Part shown: piece after piece, positions 51,025 through 59,593 of the stretch
How positions within the stretch are numbered: position 1 is the first letter of the stretch
How the letters are laid out: every line of letters begins with the position of its first letter
Source of the DNA: JAAFHB01 sp038236995
GTDB lineage: Bacteria > Bacteroidota > Bacteroidia > Bacteroidales > Prolixibacteraceae
Assembly: GCA_038236995.1 (NCBI GenBank)
Contig: JBBRZE010000006.1
Coordinates: 32,279-96,278 of the forward strand
Direction: 5' to 3'
Length of the DNA: 64,000 nt
Position numbers and translations under genes: made by a program
The notes under the pieces: generated by a model
Database searches by the model: none
The model's input: only the letters and a program-made list of their open reading frames with translations
What the model was told of the DNA's origin: nothing

Positions 51025-51951
51025 ATGAAATCAACAATTGCCTTTTTAACGATTTTAATTGCAACTCATTTAAGTTCCTTTTCTCAAAAGCGGTTCATAA
51101 CAATTGACAGCACGAAGATTTGGATAAATATAATTGGGATAGAGAATCGCAAAGTGGGACAACCTTTAATTGTATTTGAAAGCGGAATGGGTACACCTAT
51201 GGGAAACTGGGACAGAGTACTGAATGGTATTTCAGAATTAGCCCCTTTGATAACTTAAGACAGACCAGGAATCGGGGAATCGGAACCCTACAATCAAATG
51301 CCTACAATCAAAAATGTCAGCGATAAATTATTGAAAATTCTTAATTATTTGAATCTTAAACCACCGTATGTCCTTGTAGGGCATTCATTAGGAGGTGCGT
51401 TTGTCAGAGGTTTTGCCGTTTATTATCCAGAGATGCTCTCTGGTTTAGTAATAATCGACCCTGCTGATTTTACCGAAACACATGAAAATAAAAAACTTAC
51501 ATTTTTAGATATTGGAATTGAAAAGTCAACAATAGATATTTTATTCAAAAAATGGGATAAAGAAAGTATTGCAAATAAGGGAACTTCTACAGCTCCCCTT
51601 CCGATACAAAAAGAGGGCGAGGTTTTAGAAAATATGAGAAAAACTGATTTTAAGGAAATTACTGACTCAAAATTGCCAAATATTCCGGTTCATATTTTAA
51701 CAGGGGGCCGTTACGATACGCCAGAAAGGTTGCGATCAAAAGAATTTAATAATTCATTGCTATTCAGATCGAAGATGAAACACAGAGTAGAAAGATGGAC
51801 TGAGGTGATCCAATCCGTTGACAAAGGAATGTTATTTTACAGTGGTGATGCTGGACATTTTGTTCACTGGGACGACCCTGAATTATTGATCTCAAGTATT
51901 AAAATTGTTTTGCAGGATTATGAATTATTAAAAAACAAGAATAATAAATAA
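51025..51951 (+). pseudogene. Alpha/beta hydrolase gene interrupted by an in-frame stop
   Basis: Two pieces lie in the same frame, 51025-51258 and 51259-51951, separated only by TAA at 51256-51258. Around it the sequence reads SELAPLIT-stop-DRPGIGESEP, where an intact alpha/beta hydrolase would read YDRPGIG, so a single Tyr codon TAC/TAT has become TAA. The downstream piece has the nucleophile elbow VLVGHSLGGAF, DPADF and a C-terminal His in GDAGHFVHWDDPELL. The N-terminus has a signal-like start (MKSTIAFLTILIATHLSSFSQ). As it stands the enzyme would be truncated. Alternatives are a sequencing error, or translation of the second piece from ATG 51298 without the oxyanion loop. Confidence 0.82.
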
Positions 51952-51991
51952 CCTGTATTGCAATGATTTGCATCACTTTTAAATACAAACG

Positions 51992-52444
51992 ATGACAAAA
52001 ATAGTCAGAACCAACGCTGACAATCCCGACTTTATTGAGTTCGTAAAAGAGCTTGATGCAGATCTGGTCATACGTGATGGCCATGAGCACTCATTTTATG
52101 CACAATTCAATAAAATTGATAAAATTAAATTTGTAGTCATTGCCTACGAAAATGATCAGCCTGTTGGTTGCGGCGCAATGAAAGAATATTCCCTAAATAC
52201 GATGGAAATTAAACGGATGTATACGTCACCGGCCAGCAGGGGAAAAGGAATTGCCACCAAAGTCCTGACTGAACTGGAAATATGGGCAGCAGAACTCTCC
52301 TTCGAAAAGTGTTTACTGGAAACGGGTTTAAAACAACCGGAAGCAATCGGACTTTATAAAAAGAACGGTTTCAGGCTTATACCAAACTACGGACAATATG
52401 CAGCGATGGAAAATAGTGTATGCTTCGAAAAAGAGGTAATATGA
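51992..52444 (+). CDS. GNAT family N-acetyltransferase
   Basis: A 150-residue acetyltransferase with the classic acetyl-CoA motif in IKRMYTSPASRGKGIATKVLTELEIWAAELSF (RGKGIA), and the C-terminal signature ETGLKQPEAIGLYKKNGFRLIPNYG. The N-terminal half contains VVIAYENDQPVGCGAMKEYS. It is a stand-alone soluble enzyme; the amine substrate is unknown. It is not closely similar to the GNAT at 12886-13437, so it is a separate family member. It lies 40 bp after the broken hydrolase gene and is followed by a strong hairpin. Confidence 0.9.
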   Translation: MTKIVRTNADNPDFIEFVKELDADLVIRDGHEHSFYAQFNKIDKIKFVVIAYENDQPVGCGAMKEYSLNTMEIKRMYTSPASRGKGIATKVLTELEIWAAELSFEKCLLETGLKQPEAIGLYKKNGFRLIPNYGQYAAMENSVCFEKEVI

Positions 52445-52451
52445 TAAAATG

Positions 52452-52486
52452 CCGGCGGTATCAACCAAGGCCTTTGATACCTGCCG
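52452..52486. terminator. Hairpin after the GNAT gene
   Basis: Arms CCGGCGGTATCAA and TTGATACC(t)GCCGG form a near-perfect 13-bp stem with one bulge, 8 bp after the stop. It is not followed by a T-run, so it is a terminator or transcript-protecting stem. Confidence 0.6.
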
Positions 52487-52667
52487 GGAAAGAAAGTAAA
52501 AAGAAAAAACAACAGGTATTTCCCTGCATTAAAGTATTCATGCGCAACTTTAGCAATGTTTAAATCGTCATAAGAATGAAGTCAATGATATTTTTGATTT
52601 CTATTCCTGAACTTTTTAGTTGCGGTAATAGCACGAATATATTAGCATTGATTTGACCAACTAAAAA

Positions 52668-53480
52668 ATGAGATCCAAACTTATGACAAAGCATCTATTA
52701 ATATTCATTCTGTGTGCATACACACTTTCAGGTTGCGACAAAAGTAACCTGATCTATTCAGCCGATCCCAATTACCCGACTGTTATTAAGAAACTGGATT
52801 CCAATACGCTCTCCGGATTAAAAACTTCTTACGCTCAAAAGAATAAATACCTGACCTCATCTCTGAATGAATTTGGCTTTTGTCATCCCGATGAAACTAA
52901 TAATTCAGTTGATTCTCCGCCGCTTTTAAATATGCCAACACAACCCGAAGCCATTGAGATTGTAAAAAGTTTTGTATTGCAAAATTCAGCCTTTACGGGG
53001 ATTAAAAACCCGGCAACAATCACCTTTTCAGACATCTTTGAAAGTTCCAACTATTGGGACGGTGCATCTTCACTGGTGCTGAAAACAGCAAACCAGCGTA
53101 TCGATACAATGGAGGTGATGTATACACAAATTATTTTTCACCTTAAAAGCCGCGAATTGGTTTATTGTGCAGACAACTGTTATCCCGATATATATATTCC
53201 TAATAAGTTTAATATTAACCAGAAGGATGCCAAAACTTCACTTTTGAATAAAGTTGTCTGGCACTCCACAATTGCAGGAGTTCCTTACAGTGCCACAATT
53301 ACTGCTGCAAGTTTAGCTGCAAGTACGATCCATTTGGTTGTGCTTCCAATTACAATTAATGACCAGATTGAACTTCGTGTTGCCTGGCAAATCAATTTTC
53401 CCGGCCCGGTTTATTACCTGATATATGTTGATGTAATGACCGGCGAAGTGATCGGCGAACAACCTACAATAATTTCATAA
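52668..53480 (+). CDS. Lipoprotein of unknown function
   Basis: A 270-residue protein with a lipoprotein signal (LLIFILCAYTLSGC). ATG 52668 and ATG 52683 are both possible starts. The C-terminal half has a two-strand plus helix pattern (AKTSLLNKVVWHSTIAGVPYSATITAAS ... LRVAWQINFPGPVYYLIYVDVMTGEVIG) that recalls FTP/PepSY-like propeptide domains ending 'xYxVxVDxxTGEVI'. This is a pattern-level match only. The N-terminal half (PTQPEAIEIVKSFVLQNSAFTGIKNPATI) fits the same kind of fold. It is surface-exposed or periplasmic. A hairpin with T-run follows. Confidence 0.75.
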   Translation: MRSKLMTKHLLIFILCAYTLSGCDKSNLIYSADPNYPTVIKKLDSNTLSGLKTSYAQKNKYLTSSLNEFGFCHPDETNNSVDSPPLLNMPTQPEAIEIVKSFVLQNSAFTGIKNPATITFSDIFESSNYWDGASSLVLKTANQRIDTMEVMYTQIIFHLKSRELVYCADNCYPDIYIPNKFNINQKDAKTSLLNKVVWHSTIAGVPYSATITAASLAASTIHLVVLPITINDQIELRVAWQINFPGPVYYLIYVDVMTGEVIGEQPTIIS

Positions 53481-53493
53481 AAGGAAAGCATTT

Positions 53494-53515
53494 ATCCTTA
53501 ACAAAAGGATTTTTT
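53494..53515 (+). terminator. Rho-independent terminator
   Basis: ATCCTT-aacaa-AAGGAT followed by a T-tract, 14 bp after the lipoprotein gene stop. Confidence 0.7.
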
Positions 53516-53516
53516 C

Positions 53517-53580
53517 TGCCTCACGAAGTCATTTAGTTTCACAAAGTGCATACTCCCCCTCTTTTCAAACGAGGGGTATA
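53517..53580. repeat. Dispersed hairpin-type intergenic repeat (copy 1)
   Basis: Begins with cctcacgaagtcatttagtt and ends with the small hairpin CCCCTC/GAGGGG. It shares the cacgaagtca ... ttcacaaag block with copy 2 at 55666. Confidence 0.5.
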
Positions 53581-53610
53581 TCTAAATACGACATATCGCC
53601 TTTCTGTTAC

Positions 53611-54876
53611 TTAATGCCAGATGATATTATACTGATTTCCCAGGATATCAGTATAGAATAAATCAACCTGCCAAAGTGATGAAATGTCTACCGGAGTTTT
53701 GAATGTATAGGTGCCATATCCTGTTTTGCTTGTCAAACGATCATTGGAACCATCAAAAAGAAAAACATGGTTTGGATCATTCAGCTGTATACTTACATCA
53801 GTCAATATACTTGAAGGATTTACAGTGCTTCCGTTCGGCAATTTGTAGCCGAAGGTAATCGAAGTCAGTTTGCCATCACCATTGGTATGTAATGTAGGAA
53901 TAACCAATAACAAATTGGTTTGAACCCCGACGTTGGAATAATTAAAAGTATACAATTGATTACCATCTAATATTAAAGTATAAGAGCCAGCCATAAATGG
54001 CAAAAAGCTCGATCCCCATGGAGCATCCGCCGGAGCCTGTGTTACTCGTTTAAACGTCGCAATAAAACGACTGCTTGTATTAGGCGACATACTATACCAG
54101 TGAAGCAAAATATCGTTATAAACATTACCTGTTGGACCAGACAATACAATGTTACCGTCCGTAACTACAAATCCTGATCCTCCAATTATATTCAACGTAT
54201 AGTTAATGTAGAAATTATCAATACTTGCGATAATAGGCGCTGTATTGTTAATACCCCATTTCCCGACACTTACCGCATATAGCGTAAAGACATTGATCTG
54301 CTTATTACTTAGGATATCCGGAACGCCGTCATTATTCGCATCAATGTTTTTGGATAATGATTCAAAATATCCTCCTGCACCTTTCAGACAATTGATTTCG
54401 GCTTGTGAGATAATAATTTCATTGCCAAGCGGATTATGGGCAGGAATAACGCTGGTACCTGACAATGTAAGTGTCGTTAAGTCGATCGTGGTATTCTTGC
54501 CGTTTTTCAGACTATCGAGCGGTAATACATTCAATCCTCCGGCCAAAAGGTTACCAATGTATTTATTGTTTGCATTAAGAAAAACCAATGCTATTGCTGT
54601 TCCCATATCTGCACTTGCTGAAAAAGATCCATTTACGATGTCAGCAAGCGTATAAGCATTCCCGCTGATAACAAGCACTTTTTTGGCATCTGACAGTAAT
54701 AAGGTATTCCCTGATTTTAGAATGTTGTTGTTGAATGCTGCAGTTAACGGAATTTTTCCTTTTATAACAATTCCCTGGTTCCCACCCTGGTTATCCGTAT
54801 TCCCCGGATCGGTGTTATCCTTCTTACAACTAAACACTAACAGAGAAATTATAACCAGCAAAATTACATTTTTCAT
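53611..54876 (-). CDS. Large lipoprotein of unknown function
   Basis: A 421-residue lipoprotein (VIISLLVFSCKKDN, Cys at about 17, followed by the Asp/Asn/Gly-rich linker typical of surface-exported Bacteroidota lipoproteins). The mature part is beta-rich. The only recognisable element is DANNDGVPD, a calcium-loop (dockerin/EF-hand-like DxNxDGxxD), at about residues 187-195. Two Ig-like beta regions follow. No catalytic motif was seen. A TAAATTTG -7 element (minus, 54899-54906) lies 22 nt upstream of the ATG at 54876. Confidence 0.75.
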   Translation of the reverse strand: MKNVILLVIISLLVFSCKKDNTDPGNTDNQGGNQGIVIKGKIPLTAAFNNNILKSGNTLLLSDAKKVLVISGNAYTLADIVNGSFSASADMGTAIALVFLNANNKYIGNLLAGGLNVLPLDSLKNGKNTTIDLTTLTLSGTSVIPAHNPLGNEIIISQAEINCLKGAGGYFESLSKNIDANNDGVPDILSNKQINVFTLYAVSVGKWGINNTAPIIASIDNFYINYTLNIIGGSGFVVTDGNIVLSGPTGNVYNDILLHWYSMSPNTSSRFIATFKRVTQAPADAPWGSSFLPFMAGSYTLILDGNQLYTFNYSNVGVQTNLLLVIPTLHTNGDGKLTSITFGYKLPNGSTVNPSSILTDVSIQLNDPNHVFLFDGSNDRLTSKTGYGTYTFKTPVDISSLWQVDLFYTDILGNQYNIIWH

Positions 54877-54898
54877 AACTTTAGTATTTTGATTTAAG

Positions 54899-54906
54899 CA
54901 AATTTA
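54899..54906 (-). promoter_or_regulatory. Putative -7 element of the large lipoprotein gene
   Basis: Minus-strand TAAATTTG matches TAnnTTTG just upstream of the ATG. The rest of the gene-free stretch 54877-55266 is AT-rich with no feature I could recognise. Confidence 0.45.
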
Positions 54907-55266
54907 CATCGTTTTTTTTGTTCCGATTCATTAAACAAAGATTTTATTTCTTACTGTAAAAAAAACAATTTTCTAAATGGTTCGCTAGTGGTATTTTGTT
55001 TTGTGCAGCGACGCAAAGCTGTGTGACAGCGCTAAACCAATCCCCGTAGTTACAAATGGGATGTTAATTGGTTTCGCAACATTTGCACATTATTTATTAA
55101 TGATTTGCGAAACTTAGTTTTTAGATCGCGTATATACTTTTTCGTGGACTATTTGATTTTACAGGACTCAACTTTTTAAAATGAGCTTTGTTATATACCA
55201 CATAAGTTTACGAAATAAAACATGAAATCGTAAAACACGAATTTAGATACCAATAATACAAATAAC

Positions 55267-55644
55267 ATGAAAAAGAAAATACTCTTTGTTGTAAGCATTC
55301 TTTTTGGACTGATGTTCATTAATGCGGGTCTCAATAAATTTTTCAATTACATACCTGTGCCTGCAGATATGCCAGAAAAAATGATGAATGCGATGAAAGC
55401 AATGATGGAATTAGGGTGGTTGTTACCGCTTATAGCAGTTGCCGAAATTATTGGCGGAATACTGTTCATGATCCCTAAATACAGGGCACTTGGTGCCATC
55501 GTTATATTCCCGATTATGATCGGAATACTTTTAACGCACCTGTTTATCGCACCATCAGGACTTCCTATGGCACTTGTATTGCTGGCAATCAATCTTTGGG
55601 TCATTATCGAGAATCGTGAAAAGTATCTGCCAATGATCAGATAA
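55267..55644 (+). CDS. DoxX family membrane protein
   Basis: A 125-residue protein of about four transmembrane helices. The DoxX pattern is visible: an N-terminal helix ending in LMFINAGLNKFF (the G-xx-K/H-F motif), the loop PVPADMPEKMMNAMKAMMELGWLLPLIAVAEIIGGILFMIPKYRALGAIVIFPIMIGILLTHLF, and a C-terminal helix ALVLLAINLWVI. DoxX proteins are often parts of thiosulfate-oxidising or membrane redox systems, but this small form is of unknown role. It stands alone on this strand. Confidence 0.85.
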   Translation: MKKKILFVVSILFGLMFINAGLNKFFNYIPVPADMPEKMMNAMKAMMELGWLLPLIAVAEIIGGILFMIPKYRALGAIVIFPIMIGILLTHLFIAPSGLPMALVLLAINLWVIIENREKYLPMIR

Positions 55645-55665
55645 AGAAATAAACGTAACTTTTTC

Positions 55666-55764
55666 AGTCACGAAGTCACCAGGTTTCACAAAGAACACTT
55701 TTAAGATGGTTTGCTTTGTGGAACTTCGGGTTTTTATGTCTTTGTGGCATTTTTGATTTTCACA
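55666..55764. repeat. Dispersed hairpin-type intergenic repeat (copy 2)
   Basis: Contains tttcacaaag ... ctttgtggaac inverted arms and ends with tggcatttttgattttca, the same tail as copies 3 and 4. The remaining part of the gap 55645-56016 is AT-rich DNA. Confidence 0.6.
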
Positions 55765-56016
55765 CTTTCAGGATTGTGTTCATAATTACAATATTTGAAT
55801 TGGCAGAATCATTTTAAAAAACTACCGGAATCAATATGTTATTGAAAATGATGTACTTTATGTGAATATATTTAATGTTTTATGATTGTAATTGTAAAAT
55901 ACTATGTACGTTTACAGAAGTATAAACATACAAATTAGTTCTCTGAGACAATAAGGATGTTTTTATTGCGGACATTTAGGATTTAACGGCTATTGAAATA
56001 ACAGAAACTGTCGACT

Positions 56017-56580
56017 ATGAAAAAAGGACTTTTGATTACCCTTTCTATTTTTCTTTTAATGAGTTGCAGTAAGGAAGACAATCTGGGACAGATAAAGGAA
56101 AAATTTCATGGTAAATATGAAATAATTTCTTCGGTTTCTTCTGAACCTGTCGATTTAAATATGGATGGAATTTCTTCCAATAGACTACTTAGTGAAAATC
56201 CGGAATTTTTAAATGCTGGAATAATGTTATTAATTTCTGCAGATAACAGGTATTTGTTTGAAGAGAAATGGCCGGTCGAATATATTAGCACACGCACGAT
56301 TGAACCATTTGATTCAACAAGGTACCATTCAACCTATATCATCAACTATGCCATGTACATGAATGGATTTATGTTTCATTTTGATGATAATTACAAATCA
56401 ATACGATTGCTTGGAGAGCGTCAGCCGAATTCGACAAATAAATTAATAAACGTTGAATCGATTACACTGGAAGAAAATGAAATCATTAAGGTTGTGACTA
56501 TACGCAAACTATATACAATAAACGGCTGGACCATAACTAAAATAGAATCCCGGTATAAGCGTTTTACAATTATCACTTAA
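56017..56580 (+). CDS. Lipoprotein of unknown function
   Basis: A 187-residue lipoprotein (ITLSIFLLMSCSKED, Cys at about 17). The mature part is beta-strand-rich: KFHGKYEIISSVSSEPVDLNMDGISSNRLLSENPEFLNAGIMLLISADNRYLFEEKWPVEYI, with the Ca-like DLNMDG element. It has a simple lipocalin-like or Bacteroidota-specific beta-barrel look, without a named domain. It is followed by a hairpin repeat. It is a likely real gene because it has a clean lipobox, good composition and a conventional ATG. Confidence 0.72.
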   Translation: MKKGLLITLSIFLLMSCSKEDNLGQIKEKFHGKYEIISSVSSEPVDLNMDGISSNRLLSENPEFLNAGIMLLISADNRYLFEEKWPVEYISTRTIEPFDSTRYHSTYIINYAMYMNGFMFHFDDNYKSIRLLGERQPNSTNKLINVESITLEENEIIKVVTIRKLYTINGWTITKIESRYKRFTIIT

Positions 56581-56636
56581 TACCGACTCCCCCTAATTGC
56601 AAACAAGGGGGCAGCAGGATTGCAAACAGCATTCTT

Positions 56637-56738
56637 TGCCACCAAATCTCCGAAGCACCAAAATCCACCAAAAGCAACTATTTACTGTTCTTAATTTGGT
56701 GTTTTTACATATAGATGGCATTTTTGATTTTCAAACTC
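56637..56738. repeat. Dispersed hairpin-type intergenic repeat (copy 3)
   Basis: Shares an identical block beginning gcaccaaaatccaccaaaag with copy 4, plus the tail ggcatttttgattttcaaac. The two ends form inverted arms (ccaaatc.. / ..atttggtg). Confidence 0.65.
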
Positions 56739-56846
56739 CATCATTTTAGGTCTTTTGAATTATTGTATGTCATAATATAAATACAGACGCAACTGTCGCT
56801 CCTGATATTTCATCCTAAAGATATAAACGTGTTAAAAATTAACGAT

Positions 56847-57293
56847 ATGAAAGTTACTATTTTATTTGCATGCTTTGTAATTATATTGTCTTCGTGTTCA
56901 AAAAGTAATGACAATACTTATGTCGAAAAGACGTATACAAGTACAGCAGGAACATCAATTACAATGTTAGGTCATCAATGGTCTAACAGTATAGGATATG
57001 ATTATTCTGATCCTGCTGTAATTTGCAATCTTTCAACAGATTTTGCATTAAGAGGGACAACAAATGGTGATAGTATCAAGATTAAAATTATTCGAAATGG
57101 AGCAACAATCTACAAAAGTATCGATTTAGATGTTAATAAGTGCTTTACTCAATCAATTATAGTCGCTGATTCATCAGTTTTACAAGCCAATATTCCAGCA
57201 GGGGTATTCACAAAAGAAATAGAAATTATCGTCTTTAAAGGTACAGATTCATTATTTGTACCGTTTAAAAGTGGAGACTTGAGATTCCGGTAA
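56847..57293 (+). CDS. Small lipoprotein of unknown function
   Basis: About 148 residues from ATG 56847; a GTG at 56829 is in frame, but MKVTILFACFVIILSSC is the obvious lipoprotein signal. The mature domain is beta-rich (YTSTAGTSITMLGHQWSNSIGYDYSDPAVICNLSTDFALRGTTNGDSIKIKIIRNGATIYKSIDLDVNKCF), with the look of a small Ig-like/carbohydrate-binding beta sandwich and a cysteine pair. No family is assigned. A terminator hairpin follows. Confidence 0.7.
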   Translation: MKVTILFACFVIILSSCSKSNDNTYVEKTYTSTAGTSITMLGHQWSNSIGYDYSDPAVICNLSTDFALRGTTNGDSIKIKIIRNGATIYKSIDLDVNKCFTQSIIVADSSVLQANIPAGVFTKEIEIIVFKGTDSLFVPFKSGDLRFR

Positions 57294-57320
57294 AATAAGA
57301 TCAGGATTATATTTGTTCTC

Positions 57321-57358
57321 AATAAACCCCTTCCCGAAGCTTTAGAAAGGGGTTTATT
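57321..57358 (+). terminator. Terminator after the small lipoprotein gene
   Basis: Perfect 12-bp arms AATAAACCCCTT / AAGGGGTTTATT, followed by tgttttg, 28 bp after the stop. Confidence 0.75.
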
Positions 57359-57447
57359 GTTTTGAGCTTGCAAATCACCGATAAATAGTAAAATTACATT
57401 TGGGAACTTTTTATCGTTACAAAACGATTTGCACAACGGAATTCGTT

Positions 57448-57555
57448 GCCACAAATCTCCAGGGCACCAAAATCCACCAAAAGCAACTATTGAATGTTTT
57501 TATTTTGGTGGACTTTGTAGTTTTTGTGGTTTGGTGGCATTTTTGATTTTCAAAC
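57448..57555. repeat. Dispersed hairpin-type intergenic repeat (copy 4)
   Basis: Near-identical to copy 3 over its left block and tail; arms gccac.. and ..ttggtggc give an imperfect long hairpin. The gap 57294-57800 contains only the terminator, this repeat and AT-rich DNA. Confidence 0.65.
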
Positions 57556-57800
57556 TTCGTCTTTCCCTTGTTTGCTATGAGATATGGTTGTTTTGAGTTT
57601 ACAACTCCCTTTCAAATGTATGCTATAACAGTGAAATTCTAATCATTCGAAAAAACAAAAAAATATAAGAGATTAATCGTTCACCCAGCTTCTAATTCCA
57701 AAATGTTTAATTTTTATCCTTCCAACTAATTGTCCAATACAATAACAAGAAAGAAACCCAATTGAATTGAAAGCGTATAATACATCGTATAAAACCAAAG

Positions 57801-58454
57801 ATGGAAGCAGAAACGACTTTACCAACTGATAATTTGAAAGATAAGAAGAACGAAGAATGCGTTTGTTATAGCAGGCAGATACATCGGGCGATGGCGCCAA
57901 TAATCAAAAAGTTCCTGGTTGATTATTTCGGCGGGCGAATGTTCAACCTCGAATCGGAGACTTACCGCGAGATTGACGAAATTATCAAGGATGTATTTAT
58001 ATTTGGCTGTGATATTGCCAATCACTTACATACGCATCGTACAATAAAAGATGAGGACCTTTGGGAAAAAGCCTATGCTAATTTTAACAGGGAAGACGCG
58101 AAGTTTAATTGGCAAAAAATGCCGCAATGGTGCGACAGAGAATATGTGATTGATGACAATGATGAATTTTTAGAAGGTATTCCTGAATCGGAGTTGACTG
58201 AAGAACAAAAGATCGCAAATGAGCTGGTCGAAAATGTCGACAAAATGATCAACCTTCACATTAGATTTTCAGCCTTTATGAAACAAGGTTGTGAATTAAT
58301 AATTACTTCTATGCAAAAATTCATCGAGGATACCGCTTCCTTCGATCTTGCCAACTTATCACCTGAGGGATATGAACAGGTGCAAAATGATTTGGATGAA
58401 ATAGCAGATTATCTATTCGATCGTTTAGACTTGCTAACCCAGGAGAAAGTCTAA
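57801..58454 (+). CDS. Soluble protein of unknown function
   Basis: A 217-residue cytoplasmic acidic protein with no signal peptide. It is predicted helical: IHRAMAPIIKKFLVDYFGGRMFNLESETYREIDEIIKDVFIFG, then LTEEQKIANELVENVDKMINLHIRFSAFMKQGCELIITSMQKFIED and YEQVQNDLDEIADYLFDRLDLLTQEKV. It contains HLHTHRT near the centre and several Cys. No known domain is recognised. The ATG at 57801 is the natural start. It is a likely real gene on composition. Confidence 0.68.
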   Translation: MEAETTLPTDNLKDKKNEECVCYSRQIHRAMAPIIKKFLVDYFGGRMFNLESETYREIDEIIKDVFIFGCDIANHLHTHRTIKDEDLWEKAYANFNREDAKFNWQKMPQWCDREYVIDDNDEFLEGIPESELTEEQKIANELVENVDKMINLHIRFSAFMKQGCELIITSMQKFIEDTASFDLANLSPEGYEQVQNDLDEIADYLFDRLDLLTQEKV

Positions 58455-58820
58455 ACAACCACTTTCACAACTGGCTGTTCCGCTTATTTTGAGAAGATTT
58501 TATCCGTCCAACCTGGTTAATAATCCCACTAAAATCGGTCACTTCCAAAAAGAAACCCTCTCCCACTCCCGAAGAGTCAGAAAAATACGACACCTTACAA
58601 TAATATTCGGCGATCCATATTGTGATAAATCAATGCACAGTTTGGGAAAATCGTGTTACACTTTCAGAAAACCGACGTACACGCTAAATAGACAATTAAT
58701 TATTTAAAAATGGGAATGAAAAGAAGCATTCAGATGGGACTATCGTAAAAACCGGTTGAAACTGATCAGAAATTAATGTAAATTTACAAGTGGATTTACC
58801 TAATCCCGAAAAAATCGACG
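58455..58820. other. Gene-free interval
   Basis: No convincing gene was seen. A short frame at 58489-58707 lacks a good start and composition. A 12-bp palindrome TGTAAATTTACA sits at 58777-58788, close to the start of the next gene. Confidence 0.5.
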
Positions 58821-59450
58821 ATGACTGCTATCGAATATTATAAATTAAACAAGAAAGCTTCGAAAGAACTTTTTAAAATGCTGGGCATCGTAATGACCAC
58901 TGTTTTCTCTGTGATATTTATGCTGACCTCGATGGAGAACAGGCATGGATGGATAGATGCCGTTTTTGCGTTGATATTTTGTGCTGCTTTGGGCAATTTG
59001 CTGGCAGCATCCTTCTTTTCACTGCGGTTCTCTTTAGGGTATCACCATGCCAATGGTCAGATGATTTTGTTCGCCATTATCCCGAATATAACAAAGGAGA
59101 ACTATGCGATCAGAATGGGATTTAAAGCGTTAAAAACTAAATACGATTTCCTGGAATTCATCATTGTGGGATTTGACAAGAGCGCCTTATTTAATTTCGA
59201 ATACGACAAATCCTTTAATCGTGTCCTGATCACCATTCGAAATGAAATGGATGACATTCCCGATTTTAATGCCAAAAAGTATGAAATCGACCGAAAATAT
59301 AAAGAAGTGGATGTTTTTCTTACAGGTTCGGGATTAAGAAAGACGATTAAATGGAAACAATGGCTTCAGATGAGTGAAACAGATATCCAAAAAATAATCG
59401 ACGAATTGAATACAATTTCGATAAAAGAAAATATCAGGGTATCAAATTAA
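58821..59450 (+). CDS. Membrane protein of unknown function
   Basis: A 209-residue protein with two hydrophobic helices near the N-terminus (about 21-37, GIVMTTVFSVIFMLTS, and 44-66, IDAVFALIFCAALGNLLAASFF), then a soluble beta/alpha part (FLEFIIVGFDKSALFNFEYDKSFNRVLITIRNEMDDIPDFNAKKYEIDRK) and a C-terminal helix with TDIQKIIDELNTISIKEN. The soluble half is typical of small YcxB/PH-like domains but the match is not strong. Start ATG 58821. Confidence 0.65.
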   Translation: MTAIEYYKLNKKASKELFKMLGIVMTTVFSVIFMLTSMENRHGWIDAVFALIFCAALGNLLAASFFSLRFSLGYHHANGQMILFAIIPNITKENYAIRMGFKALKTKYDFLEFIIVGFDKSALFNFEYDKSFNRVLITIRNEMDDIPDFNAKKYEIDRKYKEVDVFLTGSGLRKTIKWKQWLQMSETDIQKIIDELNTISIKENIRVSN

Positions 59451-59561
59451 ACCCAATCGTACCAAAAGCCATCATCACCTGATGCCCCGAAGGCTTCCCT
59501 GTTCCCTTTATCCGGATGATAAAACCCTTTATTTTTTGCATAGGAATAGTTTATATTTGGC

Positions 59562-59569
59562 GGCATTGG
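59562..59569 (+). promoter_or_regulatory. Putative -7 element of the GH16 gene
   Basis: TATATTTG matches TAnnTTTG, 24 nt upstream of the ATG at 59594; a TTTG 23 nt earlier (59535-59538) is a possible -33. Confidence 0.5.
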
Positions 59570-59593
59570 AACCGTCTATTTTTTGAACCCTTT

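Noticed and set aside
58489..58707. Short open frame after the 57801 gene
   Set aside because: It has no good start codon, atypical composition and no recognisable motif.
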